Below, piece after piece: positions 35,221-46,585 of a stretch of 64,000 nucleotides of DNA; the first letter of the stretch is position 1, and every line of letters begins with the position of its first letter. The stretch comes from Colletotrichum lupini (lineage: Eukaryota; Ascomycota; Sordariomycetes; Glomerellales; Glomerellaceae). The notes under the pieces were generated by a model. The model had not been told where the DNA came from, made no database searches, and saw nothing but the letters and a program-made list of their open reading frames with translations. The stretch lies in NCBI RefSeq assembly GCF_023278565.1, contig NC_064680.1:4712001-4776000 (forward strand), read 5' to 3'. The position numbers and the translations under genes are program-made.

Positions 35221-37020
35221 ATGGCTCTCCTCACTCTCGTAGAGGACCGCCCGACGCCCAAGGCGGTTTACAACTGGCGCGTCTACTTTTGTGCAATCAT
35301 CGCGTCCTTCGCCAGTTGCACCATCGGTTATGACTCTGCCTTCATCGGAACCACTCTCGCCCTGCCCTCCTTCATGGAGGAGTTCCAGTTTGCCTCCTAC
35401 AGCAAGGACGGTCTGGCTCTGCTCAAGTCCAACATCGTTTCTGTCTACCAGGCTGGTGCCTTCTTCGGAAGTCTGTTCGCCTACGTCAGCAGTTACTTCC
35501 TTGGCCGCAAGAAGAGTCTGATGCTGTTCACTACGATTTTCCTCCTCGGTGCCGGTATGATGCTCGGCGCCAACCGCGCGCGCGGCCTCGGTCTCATCCT
35601 CGCCGGCAGAGTACTTGCGGGTATCGGTGTGGGAGGCTGCTCCAACATGACTCCCATTTACATTTCGGAGCTCTCTCCTCCCGCCGTGCGTGGACGTCTC
35701 GTCGGTATCTACGAACTCGGATGGCAAATCGGTGGCCTCGTCGGCTTCTGGATCAACTACGGCGTCGACTCTACCATGGCTCCCAGTCACAGCCAGTGGC
35801 TCATTCCTTTCGCCGTCCAGCTGATCCCTGCCGGCCTCTTGCTCGTTGGAGCTCTCTTCATCCCCGAGTCCCCCCGTTGGCTGTTCTCCAAGTACAAGAG
35901 AGAGGAGGCGATGAAGGCTCTTTGCTGGATGCGGTATGTGCCCCACAATCCATTATTTCGCTTATGACCCTCAGTCTAACAACCGCTTTTTCACAGAAAC
36001 CTGTCCCCTGAAGACAAGTACATCATTGAAGAGGTTCAATACATTGATGCCGACCTCGAGCGCTACCGCCAGGAAGTTGGCGCCGGTTTCTGGAAGCCGT
36101 TCGCTTCTCTCAAGCAGAGCAAGGTTCAGTGGCGCTTCTTCCTTGGCGGCATGCTTTTCTTGTGGCAAAACGGCTCTGGGTAAGCGAGCAATCCTCCATG
36201 TTCAACAACACGTAGCCGAGTCACTAACAAAGTCCTCAACAGCATCAACGCCATCAACTACTACAGCCCCACGGTCTTCAAGAGCATTGGCATCACCGGT
36301 ACCAACACCAGCTTCCTCACAACTGGCATTTTCGGTGTCGTCAAGACGATTGTGACCTTCGTGTGGCTTCTGTGGCTCATTGACCACCTCGGTCGTCGCA
36401 ACCTGCTGATGATTGGTGCCATTGGCGGCTCTTTGTGCATGTGGTACATTGGTGGTTACCTCGCTCTCAACCCGGCATCCGGAAACGGTGGCGGCCTTTC
36501 CAGCGGCGGTATCTCCGCCATGGTTTTCTTCTACCTCTGGACAGTGTTCTACACGCCCTCGTGGAACGGTACCCCTTGGGTCATCAACTCTGAGATGTTC
36601 GACCAGAACACTAGGTATGCCGAAGTCTACATCATGTCATCCGTGGCCATATCACTAACATGTACTCTCAGGTCCCTTGGTCAAGCTAGCGCAGCCGCCA
36701 ACAACTGGTTCTGGAACTTCATCATCTCTCGCTTCACCCCGCAAATGTTTAATGCGTGGGGCTATGGAGTCTACTTCTTCTTCGCCTCGCTCATGATTTG
36801 CTCCGCCATCTTTATCTTCTTCCTGATGCCTGAGACTAAGTCCATTCCTTTGGAGACCATGGATCGTCTCTTCACCATTAAGCCTGTCTGGAGGGCAAAC
36901 AAGACCATTATGGCCGAATTGGCGGAGGAGCAGGGTTTCAGACAATACTCCGACGATGGATCCGGAGAGAAGTCTGATGATGCGGAAATCAACCAGGTAG
37001 AGAGGAAGGGCAGCGTTTAA
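35221..37020 (+). CDS. qutD: Quinate permease (MFS sugar-porter family, QutD/QA-Y type)
   Basis: Exons are 35221-35933, 35997-36179, 36243-36614 and 36672-37020, giving 538 aa, almost exactly the length of Neurospora QA-Y. Introns are 63, 63 and 57 nt. It is a 12-segment plasma-membrane proton symporter that brings quinate into the cell. Sugar-porter signatures are present: GRKKS after helix 2, RVLAGIGVGGCSNMTPIYIS with ELSPPAVRGRLVG, PESPRWL (from about residue 215) and PETKSIPLETMD near the end. The N-terminus MALLTLVEDRPTPKAVYNWR is characteristic of quinate permeases. The C-terminus is a short acidic cytosolic tail. It is the last cluster gene before the retrotransposon island and converges on the dehydrogenase gene, now about 17 kb away. 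Confidence 0.95.
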
Positions 37021-38104
37021 TGAATGGGTTCACGGTTTACTAATATGATATGAAGGACGTTTGAATGGTTAGAGCAGCTAGGTGGATATTCCAAGATTCC
37101 AGTCTCTAGGAATTCACAAGCTTCCATCCCGAGCCGATTCCCCAAGTGACCCATAAAGCGAATCAGCGAGTCACACCCGAGACACAAGTACAAGTCCCAA
37201 GTCTACGCACGAGCGGGGGTAGAGCGAGCGAGGGTGTCGAGGGTTAATAAGGACGGGAGGAATGTAGGCGAACCAGGGGTGATACCGATGCCAAGCCGAG
37301 GTCCTGCACGAGGTGCAATATTAAGCAAAGTAAGCAAAGTCCCGCTCTTAGCTGTCGTGGCAGGACGGATAGTTTCGATGGTGACGGCTAGTCGTTTGGC
37401 CACCCGTCTTGGTGGTTGTGTATCTGTATCTTCTTGTTCTATTCGGCGCGAGAGAGGAGTTAGTTAAGGTCGAAGAACCAAAAGCAAACCACAGCTGGAA
37501 AAAGACGACTTCAAATACTTCTACAGTTACAGATCAATGATGGGCCTTGCAATACGCGAGGCGTTTTGTACATGTACTTCGCAAGACCTGATCATGTTTC
37601 GTAAGCACAGCGTGGAGGGAATGAACCCATCTGGGCCTTCTAAAGCTCAATTGTGGTACGAGAAGACCGTCAGTGCAGGGGTATTCTGCGGCTCACGAAA
37701 ATAAGAGCGCACGCCGGGTAAATGTTACTGAAACTCGCAATGTATATGCACGGTACAGTTACAGACCAAAAGGTTACGAGTTGCCCTTGGTCCATTCTCT
37801 GGGGACAAAACTTGTCTGGTCACCGTGATCTCGGGCAGAGGTGGAAACGTATTTCCTGGAGCAACTCAGGGCCACCCGTAATGTTTTCGTCCCGGGGCCT
37901 ACGATATGTCACATTGTCTTCGTCCGGGACCATGCACAATCAATCTTCCTGGACTCGAAACCTGGCAGATTCTCTGCTTAGATTGGAAAATCATTGCGAG
38001 GAATAGGAACAATTGCATTGGGCGAAGACTGCTGTTCATTCTGTGAAATGACATCGAAGCATTTTGCACTGAGGACGGCTGTCCGTTGTCTAAAACACAA
38101 CTAC
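37021..38104. other. Intergenic region between the quinate permease and the retroelement island
   Basis: 1.1 kb of normal-composition DNA with the permease 3' UTR. ORFs such as 37722-38006 have no recognisable features. The last five bases (ACTAC, 38100-38104) are the left target-site duplication of element 1. The change from normal to strongly AT-rich sequence is abrupt just inside the element. Confidence 0.55.
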
Positions 38105-38165
38105 TGTCACAAAAAGCGGGCCTACTCTATGTGGGCAGTATTAACTATATCTATATCTCGTAATA
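38105..38165 (-). repeat. 3' LTR of element 1 (61 bp)
   Basis: Direct repeat of 45791-45851 with 53 of 61 positions identical. All eight differences are C/T or G/A transitions. Left flank is the duplicated ACTAC. Confidence 0.85.
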
Positions 38166-38173
38166 TACCCCCC

Positions 38174-38209
38174 AGACGCCTAGAGCCGTTATCCGTGTAA
38201 TAGGCGTCT
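38174..38209. other. Inverted repeat (hairpin) next to the 3' LTR of element 1
   Basis: AGACGCCT and AGGCGTCT form an 8-bp perfect inverted repeat with a roughly 20-bp loop, just inside the 3' LTR and polypurine tract. It survives in otherwise heavily mutated sequence. Role unknown; it may be chance. Confidence 0.5.
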
Positions 38210-40920
38210 ATATTACGCCTTAGCCCTATAAATAGTAGCCTTAGCCCCATAAGTAATAAACTAGTTAAAAAAACCTCTACCTATACGGAGACTCGAACGG
38301 CTATCTCTCGCTTTTTAAGTATACGATTTATAAATAATACGGTACTTAATTATTATAGTAATAGCGGATAGGAGCTAGGCTTATAATTATTACGAGTTAT
38401 AATATATAATAATAGGTATACGGAGTATAATAAAAGTAGCTTAACTATTAAAATAAAAATAGATAAAAGGAAAAGGTCTATATATATAATATTTAAAATA
38501 AACACGTAATTTAGTACGTAACGGGCACTTTATAAAATATAATTACTATCCCTATTACGTAATACACCCCCTAATTACTACTACTAAGGAGCTATTATAT
38601 TTAAAATAGAATCTCTAAATACCCTTATAAAGGCCTAATTTAGTTAAATATAAAATAAAATAAAATAAGCGTAAGGGATACTCGTTTTTTAAACCGCGTT
38701 TGTTATAAATATATCTTTTTATTTAAAATAAATAAAATCCTAACCCGGAATAGTACGTATTTTACTACTTTTAGTATATAAATTACTAAGGGCGAGGTTA
38801 CTTAGCTACTTTATGTATATTTAAATTCTCGCGGCATTACTTAGCTATTATTTTTCTTTTTTTTTTTAACCTCTCGTAATTATTATAAGTACCCCCGTTT
38901 ATTACGCACGCGCGCCTACGTTATTAAATTATTTACTAATTTTATTTTAAATATAAATATCTAATATATTTAAAAATAATAATAAGTTTTGCACAATTTT
39001 TATAGTACCTTTTATATATATATTATACGGTTTATTAAAAGTTTAAATAAGTAATAATATTAACGAGCCTTTTTAAGTTATTACCCCCCCCTATAACTTC
39101 TTACTCGCTTATTAAAACCCGGTTACTAAGCTCTCTCTCTCTAGCTAAGAGGATATTAAGGTTATTAATTAAAACGCTAAGGACTTTATTAAATTTAAAG
39201 CTCTTTTTAGCGGCCGTAATAAGGGTAATAATAAAATAAATAATAATAATAAGAGCTCTAATAAGCTTTTATTTATTCCCCCCTCGGAGTTTAAAAATAA
39301 GAATAAAATTAATTTAAATAATAAGCTTTTTAAAAAGGGTATATTATATATTCATTATTTTAAGAGTTTATATTTAATATTATTTTAAGGTTTAAAAAAC
39401 ATAAGGCTAGCTTTTTTTAAAAAGGTAATAAAAAATAAAAGAGAACGCTAAGAAGCTAAGGTACTCCCCGTAATAAGTATAGTTCTTTTTATTATTTTAG
39501 GCCTATTTAACGTATACTTAGTTTTTAAAAAGCTTAAGAGAGAGGCTCCCGAGGAACGGGAGATTTAGTACTTATCTTATTTTAAAGTAGCCCTTTAGTA
39601 TATTAATACTAAGAATAATAGTCGTTATTTTATAAAAAATAGTAGCCGGTATGTGCGCTATTTTAATAGCTATTTAGCTAAAGGGTATATTAATATACTA
39701 GTTATTTTATAATTAATAACTTAGGCCCTTACCGAGGTTATTATAAGTAGCGCTCCCTCTCTTATAAATATATTATCCTTTTTTATTGTTAAAAAGCGCA
39801 CTTCTAACTATAGTTTTAATAAGATATTACTAAGCTTTATAATATCATCCGCTAAATATATAATAACTAAAGGATATATAAGAACTATATCGGCTTTTAT
39901 ATAAAGGACTTTTTTAATACGCACCCCCGGTCCTTTTTTACGCTTATTATAATTATTTATAACTAACTTCTTATTATACCGCCCACTTCTATATTTTAAA
40001 TTATTAACTTAACGGTCGTTTTAGTTCTTATACTCCCCGCTACCCCCACTATTCTTAATTTTACAGATTTTAAAGTATATAAGATATATTTCTTAGTGCG
40101 CATACTAACCCTCCTTTTTAATAATACTATACTCTTAGCGATCATATACTTTATAAACTAAGAGTTTAAATAGTAAGTATAAGCCCGGGTCTTATTTTTA
40201 TATATATATACCCTGCGAGGTAAGGTTATTTTATTTATTTTAGGCCTCCGGGCCGCACTCTAAGTTCTATTTATCGTTTATTTTTAAGTATTAAGTTTTT
40301 CTAAGCGTAGCCTAAATTAATTATTTTTTAATTATTTTAGCTATTTATAATAGCTTTTTATATATTATAAAGGTTAAGAAGTATATAGAAATATTTAAAC
40401 TTAGCTCGTAAAAGGTTTTTAATAAGTCTATTTACTAGTATGTTTTTTATTAATATATAAGTAACCTCGAAGCTACTTCTAATATACTCTTATTTTAGCT
40501 ATATATTCTATATATTGATATAGCGAAGTTAAGTAGCTATTCTTTCTCTTTTCTTTATAATAAGTCGAATCGTTTACTAATTATCGTAGTTAACTAACTA
40601 TACTTCTCCTAGGTTAAGGGTAATATCCTTAAAAAGGCGCTTTAGAGCTATAGTCTTTTTTATAATTTTTTTAAAGTAAAGAAGCTTAGCTTTGGTAATT
40701 AACGTCGTAACCGTCGCTTAGCGTATTAATTTTTATTAAATTAGGCTACTAAAAAGGAATATTATATATCCCTAAAATAATCGTCGTATTACTTTATTAT
40801 TTATAAAGCTAGTATTTTTAATTAAAAATAATAATTACGTACTTAGTATATTACTATAGTAGAGCGTAAAATATCTTATTATATAATAATATCGGATATA
40901 GTAGTTAATTATTTTAATAT

Positions 40921-41740
40921 AGGTTACGCTTAGGTTAGTTAGGAACTATAATAATTATAAATAAGTAAAAGTAATATCTAGTCTAATTATAATAGCTATA
41001 TAAAATATATTCCTAACCTTCTCTTAATAGCTCTTTATTTCTTCTTTTATTACCTACCCCTCGTTTAGTTTAAACTCTTCTTAAAGAAGAGGGGTAACTA
41101 AATATAATAAATTTATAAAGTTAAAGCGCTTAGTAACTCGCTTAATATATACGTCGTAAATAAAATAAACTTTACGAATAGTACGGTCTCGTAAAATCCG
41201 TATTCTAAAGAAGTAATTAATTAGTTTATTCTCCTTAAAGTTAATATATTTTTTTATACTATTAATAATCCCCTAAGCCGCCTTTTAGTTATCTTAATAA
41301 TATAAAATAATAAAATTATTAACGTAGAATATTAGTATTACCTTCCTATTTACGGTTTAGTAAATATAAGTCTCCTCGTAGCTATATATTATATTTATAT
41401 TATAAAGTATAAAAATAAAAGTTTAGAACTAAAGAATTAGTAAGTCTCGGAGGCTATATAAAGCGTATTAGAGTTTATTTATTTTATTAATAACTTTATA
41501 TCCTTTTAGGAGTTTAATAATTATTAGCTTCTCGCTCTTAAGAGGCGCGTTAAAGAATGCGTTAATAGTATTATATTAGTCTATTTTAAGGTCGAATTAA
41601 GTAGTTATTATTATTATAAGCCTAAAGGCCTTTACGGCGAGCATCGAAGCGTATATATTTTATAAGGGGTTAAGTAGTTATATATCCCCCCTTATATATA
41701 TACGTACTTTTACCTCGCTAACCTCGTTATTAACGTCGTA
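40921..41740 (-). pseudogene. Copia reverse-transcriptase remnant of element 1
   Basis: Read through stops on the minus strand, recognisable Copia blocks include YASMLAVKAFR, an INAFFNAPLKSEKL segment, LYALYSLRDL and the catalytic YxDD motif decayed to FYVNNF (about 41312-41329; GAT to AAT is the RIP-type change). YFFRIRILRDR and a TPLLQEEF-type segment follow. No open frame remains. Confidence 0.75.
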
Positions 41741-43123
41741 CTTATAAATATATACCCACTTTAATAAAAGTAGGATCCCTTATTTAGGATTACGATCGAC
41801 CTCTTTTTATATATTAATATCCCTTAGCTTTTTTATTTTTACGTTTATAATATCCCTAAGTAACTTTTATAATTATAATAAGAGATATTTAATATCGCTA
41901 AACTTTTTTAATAAGCTTTAGAAATTAATTTTAATAAATCGTAATTTCTAAACTCTTTTAGAGCGCTCTAAATAGGTCCTATAAACTACTCTTTTTACTA
42001 CTTAATAGAGTATTATATATCTTATACTACTTTCTTCTATAGCTTTTTACTAATTAAGTATAAAAGTAAAGAAAAAGTAGTCCTAGAGACGGTTATAGTA
42101 ATTACCGTCTCTTATATTTAAATATAAGAGCGTTACGAAAATATTATTATTAAAGTATTATAAAGGTCTACGGGCCCGGTTTAAACGTCTAGGACTTAAT
42201 AGAGCTTTACTTAGTACTTAATAAGGTAGTTTTTATAAGCTCTATTTTTATATAATAATAGAGGTTTATTATAAGGGTTCCTTACTAATGTTAACTTTAG
42301 TATTAAGAATTACTTTTTCGTAATTAGTACCTTATTTATTACGTACTCTAACGTTTTACTAAGAGCTATTAAGAATTAAAAGCTCGAGAACTTTTACAAT
42401 ATATATAAACGCTCGTAAAGAAGATTATAAATTATATAAAGCCGTTTATAACTTAGTTACTATATCCCCTTCTTTACTCCTACCCCTAAGCTTATATAAG
42501 GGGGTTATTTTAAAGATTAATAATAATAGTAAGACTATATTAGCCTCTTTAGCCTTATTTACTATACCCTAGAGTACGTTTATTAGTTATTTAGCGTCCT
42601 AAATAGTTAAAAATCTAATAATAATACTATCTTTGATTATAAAGTTATTTTAAGTATTAGTATTTCCGAAGTCTAGATCTACTTCTCCGAGTACTCGAAC
42701 TAACTTATTATTAGTATTAAAGAGTTCTTATATCTCTTAGATTATTAAATTTACTTACTTATTTATAATAGCTTATTTTTTATATACGGGATTATAAAAG
42801 ACTTCTTTATTAAACTTAATATTCCTTATAATAAATACTTACTTAAGCGCGGGTACTTAAACTTTATATAGGTTATGCGTTTTTAATATATATTTAATTA
42901 AGTATCTTATATACCCGCGGGGAAGTACTTTAAACTCTTTTTAATATATACCCCTTTTACGATCCCTATAAAGAGGGTATACTTAGTAGCTATATACGTA
43001 GAGGCTACCGAAATACGGGGTAACTAGTTTAAAATCCCGTACTTAGTAACCCGTTTATTACTAATATTAATACCGCTTTTATTAGTTAATTTCTATTATA
43101 ATAAGCAAATCTCCTTTATTAAC

Positions 43124-43393
43124 CTCCCGTAGGGTAATATTATAAATAAAGATTGCCGCTAGTACTATTTTATCCTATAAATTCGTAAAGAGGTTTATAA
43201 AAAGGCGCATTTTATAACCTTTAATAATTACGAGTTAACCTATTTTTTTAGCGTTACTTACGGGTTTTTTTATATATAAAAGTAGAAGTTCTATTCCGAT
43301 TTTTAGCTCGCTATACTACGTTTTATATATATATTTAACGTTTATAGTTAAGAGAGCGGTCTTATTATTACTTTTAAAAAAGTAGATTAGAGT
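43124..43393 (-). pseudogene. Copia integrase-core remnant of element 1
   Basis: Minus-strand translation through stops aligns with the second half of the Copia integrase core. FFKSNNKTAL sits where the family has a D-N-G-E motif, and a segment ending NLWDKIVLAAIFIYN corresponds to the LWPE...AAxYLxNRTP block. It lies upstream of the reverse transcriptase, the Ty1/Copia order. Confidence 0.7.
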
Positions 43394-45776
43394 CCCTTTT
43401 TAATAATAAATCGCTACCTCGAGGCTCTATAGTATAAAAAGCACTTCCTCCTCTATTTTTATCCTTAAAAGGAACCCCCTAAGCTACTTACTATATTTAT
43501 TAAAAGCTATAAGTATATATTATTATTTATTAAAAAATAGTTTGAAGTAGAAGAGATCTTAGTATATATAGTACTATAGCCGTAAGGCTCTTTTTAAGGG
43601 TAGTCCTCTTAAAACTACTATCTTAGCTTCGGATAATATATATACTTTATACTTAACTTATAATAGAAGTTTAATACGCATACCTCGAGTCTTATATAGT
43701 AATTAACGAAGAGTATTAAGTTTAAAATAACCTATTTTAAAGTATTAAAAGAGCGCGCTATTAAACCTCTTACGGGTACGTTAATATAAATAACGGAATT
43801 TTTTATAGCTAATTAGTAATATAATACTAACTAGGCTCTATAAAACACGCTTAAAGTTTATAAAAAAAAGATAAGATTAGAGGAGCTTATATTTAAAAAA
43901 GACTAGATTATTTTTTTAAATAAGCTACTTTTTAATAGTATTTTTATAAAGCGTTCCCTATTATAAAGTATAATCTAAACTATAGTATTAAAGTGCGCTT
44001 CTATTTAGTAAAGTCTTTAAGACTATATTAATATAAAATCCCTTAATATAAGTAACGTTTTAAAGCTTTAAATTATAAGTTCCTTTTCTCTTAAGTCTAT
44101 TTAGGACGCCCTTTATAATACGAGTACTACGTATAGTAATAAGTAGTATAATAGTTTTTAATTTAATATAGTTTTTATTACCCGATAGTACGTAACTCTC
44201 GGGTTTAAGTAAGCTTTTATTATTAACTAGATATATTATTTTATAACTATTTATTACCGTATTTTAGAAAAGGGAGTAAGCGCTACTTATAGGGGTACTA
44301 AAAATTACGTTTATTTCTAAGTCCTAACTTTTTATAAGTATAGTAACTACGTAGCCCTTATCCTAGTTTATTAATAAGCTCGCTATAAGTTAGTTAGAGG
44401 ATCTTTTTAAAAACCTAGGTTTTTTAGAGGTTCTATCGTTCCTTAGCTAACTAGCTTTCTTAAACTTACCGTAAAGTAATTTCTATTTACTTAATTTAAT
44501 AATAATAAGGACTTCTTTTACTTAGCTCTTTAATATTTATATTAGTAACTTATTAGCGTTTTAGCCTATAAGTACCTATTTTAATTTTTAGTACGCCGTA
44601 GGGCGCTACGGGTATACGTAATTATAAAGGTATATAACGTTACTTTTATTATTTACGTCGTTAACTAAGTTAGAGCGTTTAATAAAAATAAAATAAGCCC
44701 CTCTTTAACTTAAAAGTCGTTTAGTATATATATCCTAAGTTACTAAGCTAAATATATATATAATCTCCTCGAGGGTCCTCATATACGTTTTAAAAACTAT
44801 TAATTTACTAAAAGTTTTATATATACGTTAGCCTTATATAAAGTTAAGTTTAAACTTAACTATAACTAAGAAGTTAAGTACGACGATCTCTTTATTAATT
44901 TCTAAAATATCGTACGTTTTAGCTTAAAAATAAGTAAACTATTACTCTTTATACTAGCATTAGGGGTTAATTCCGGTCCTCGTTTTATTAAGGGCTTATT
45001 AATATTCCTCTCGAACCGCATTTTTTATTACTAGTTCGGGGGGCGTAAATTCCTATTTTAAATATCTAACGATTTACTATATACTAAACTTAGCGCCGTT
45101 CTTAATAGCTTTTTAAAATATATATTTATATAGTATAATATTAACTAATTTTACTAATTACTAAGCGAGGATTTTAATATATATATTAATAGTATTACGT
45201 TTATAAGCTATAAGTTACTCGTATTTAGTATCGAGCTCTTATTATTTTTAAATATTTTTAAGTATATAAATCCTCTTTATAAGTATAGTATAGGGATAGA
45301 TTTATTTATATAAAGTAAGTAATATAACTAGTTTTATAAAAAGAAACCCGGCTTAGTTTTATAAATTACTTATATTTAAAAAAGTCAAAAGGTTCGTACT
45401 AAGAATTATATTTAAAAGCTATTAGTAAAGGATTTCTTAGTTTTTTTAGTCGTTTTTAAACGCCTTATAACGGGCTTAGTAAGCTCGTAGTTTTTTTTTA
45501 TTATAAGTCGCGACTAATCGTCCGAATTCTAAGGGCGAAGTAAGTATTATAAAGGGGTTAAGGAATACGTTAAAATCTAGAGCGTCTAGGTCGACGTACT
45601 TTTAGACCCCGACGCCCTTACTTATAGCACGAAATATATTAAACTATTTAATCTAATTATTATAGTTAGTTAATTTAGCTTAGGCTAAAGTAAGTATAAG
45701 TAAGTTAGTTATTTTAAAAAGATCGTAGGAATCGTGTTAATAAGTACGTTATCGTAGTATAGGGTCTTAACTAAGA

Positions 45777-45790
45777 GCTGGGCTCATAAC
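45777..45790 (-). other. Primer-binding site of element 1 (half initiator tRNA-Met type)
   Basis: GCTGGGCTCATAAC directly abuts the 5' LTR. GGGCTCATAACCC is the conserved anticodon stem-loop of eukaryotic initiator tRNA-Met (anticodon CAU). Copia-type elements can be primed by a tRNA cleaved in the anticodon loop. The match supports both element orientation and the LTR boundary. Confidence 0.7.
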
Positions 45791-45851
45791 TGTTATAAAA
45801 AGCGGGCCCACTCTATGTGGGTAGTATTAACCACATCTATATCTCGTGACA
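45791..45851 (-). repeat. 5' LTR of element 1 (61 bp)
   Basis: Direct repeat of 38105-38165, ending GTGACA and followed by the duplicated target ACTAC. Its inner edge abuts the primer-binding site. Confidence 0.85.
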
Positions 45852-45856
45852 ACTAC

Positions 45857-46384
45857 CTACTTAGTACGTTGTTTCTATGCACCTTATATAAAGAATCGAC
45901 TTTAATCTAATTAGACGAGGATTGAAGCAAATACTCTATCTCGTTATGTAACCCTACTATCCCTTTAGTAGATTAAGTATGTAAAGGAACAAAATTAATA
46001 TAGGGGTAGCAAATGGGAATATTTGGATATAAATATCCGTACCTCTCTATTATTTTAGGTCGAATTCATTTTATTTACCTTAGGGTTCACTGCACCTTGA
46101 GTGTGGACATAAGATAATATATTTTCGAACTGGATAATTACTAGACTTAGATGAGTTTGGTGGCTATTATTTTTTAGCGTCGAAATCGTTACTCGTAGAC
46201 GATACTATTTGGGGCTTTGGGCTCGTAGCTATGCTAATCCGCCGCTTAGGTTAAATAGATTACGCTAATAAAAGTAATATAGAGAATTATAAAGATCTTC
46301 TTAATATATACTAGCTTATAGGAGAGTCTTTATTCGCAGGTTATTAGTCCTTATTTAGTATATGTTTTACTAATTTATATTAAA
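45857..46384. other. Unique spacer between retroelements 1 and A
   Basis: About 530 bp of moderately AT-rich sequence, clearly less mutated than the elements on both sides, with CA and TG dinucleotides present. It is probably the original tail-to-tail spacer between the quinate permease and dehydrogenase genes. No gene seen. Its last five bases precede or overlap the left AAGAC target duplication (46385-46389). Confidence 0.55.
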
Positions 46385-46389
46385 AAGAC

Positions 46390-46585
46390 TATTAGATTAG
46401 AAGTTTAATTCGACCGCGGCGTACGGCCGACTGCGCAGGGGCTAATTAGGGGCCCTATTTACGATTATCGTAGCTAGCTTAACTTACGGTTAGAACTTCT
46501 TTTTTATACTTACGCAAATATTTATATAGTTTAATTAATCTTTTCGTTAACTACGGTTTGAACTAACTACCCTATAATAAGGATA
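46390..46585 (+). repeat. 5' LTR of element A
   Basis: 196 bp. Starts TATTAG, which is TGTCGG in the less mutated element B copy, and ends GGATA. It contains an unmutated GC-richer core (GCAGGGGCTAATTAGGGGCC) shared by all three LTRs seen. Confidence 0.8.

Larger units (their letters stand above)
38105..45851 (-). mobile_element. RIP-degraded Ty1/Copia LTR retrotransposon (element 1)
   Basis: A complete insertion of about 7.75 kb in minus orientation. It is bounded by 61-bp direct repeats (38105-38165 and 45791-45851) that begin and end with TGTCAC/GTGACA allowing for transitions, and by 5-bp target duplications ACTAC (38100-38104 and 45852-45856). Next to the right (5') LTR is GCTGGGCTCATAAC (45777-45790), which matches the anticodon arm of initiator tRNA-Met, a primer type known for Copia elements. 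Next to the left (3') LTR is a G run on the minus strand (about 38168-38175), a plausible polypurine tract. Integrase lies upstream of reverse transcriptase on the minus strand, the Copia order. The interior is extremely AT-rich, with CA and TG dinucleotides almost absent and stops in all frames, as expected after heavy RIP. Not functional. Confidence 0.85.

Noticed and set aside
37722..38006. 94-codon ORF downstream of the quinate permease
   Set aside because: No domain or conserved feature. It lies in probable 3' flanking DNA.
38270..38310. tRNA-like B-box (GTTCGAGTC) followed by a T run on the minus strand
   Set aside because: No A-box, no cloverleaf stems and no acceptor stem can be formed, and it lies inside the retroelement.
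38105..45851. The two 61-bp repeats as independent MITE-like insertions
   Set aside because: They are in direct orientation, the target duplication is found only at the outer edges, and a tRNA-type primer site abuts the inner edge of one. These are features of a single LTR retrotransposon.
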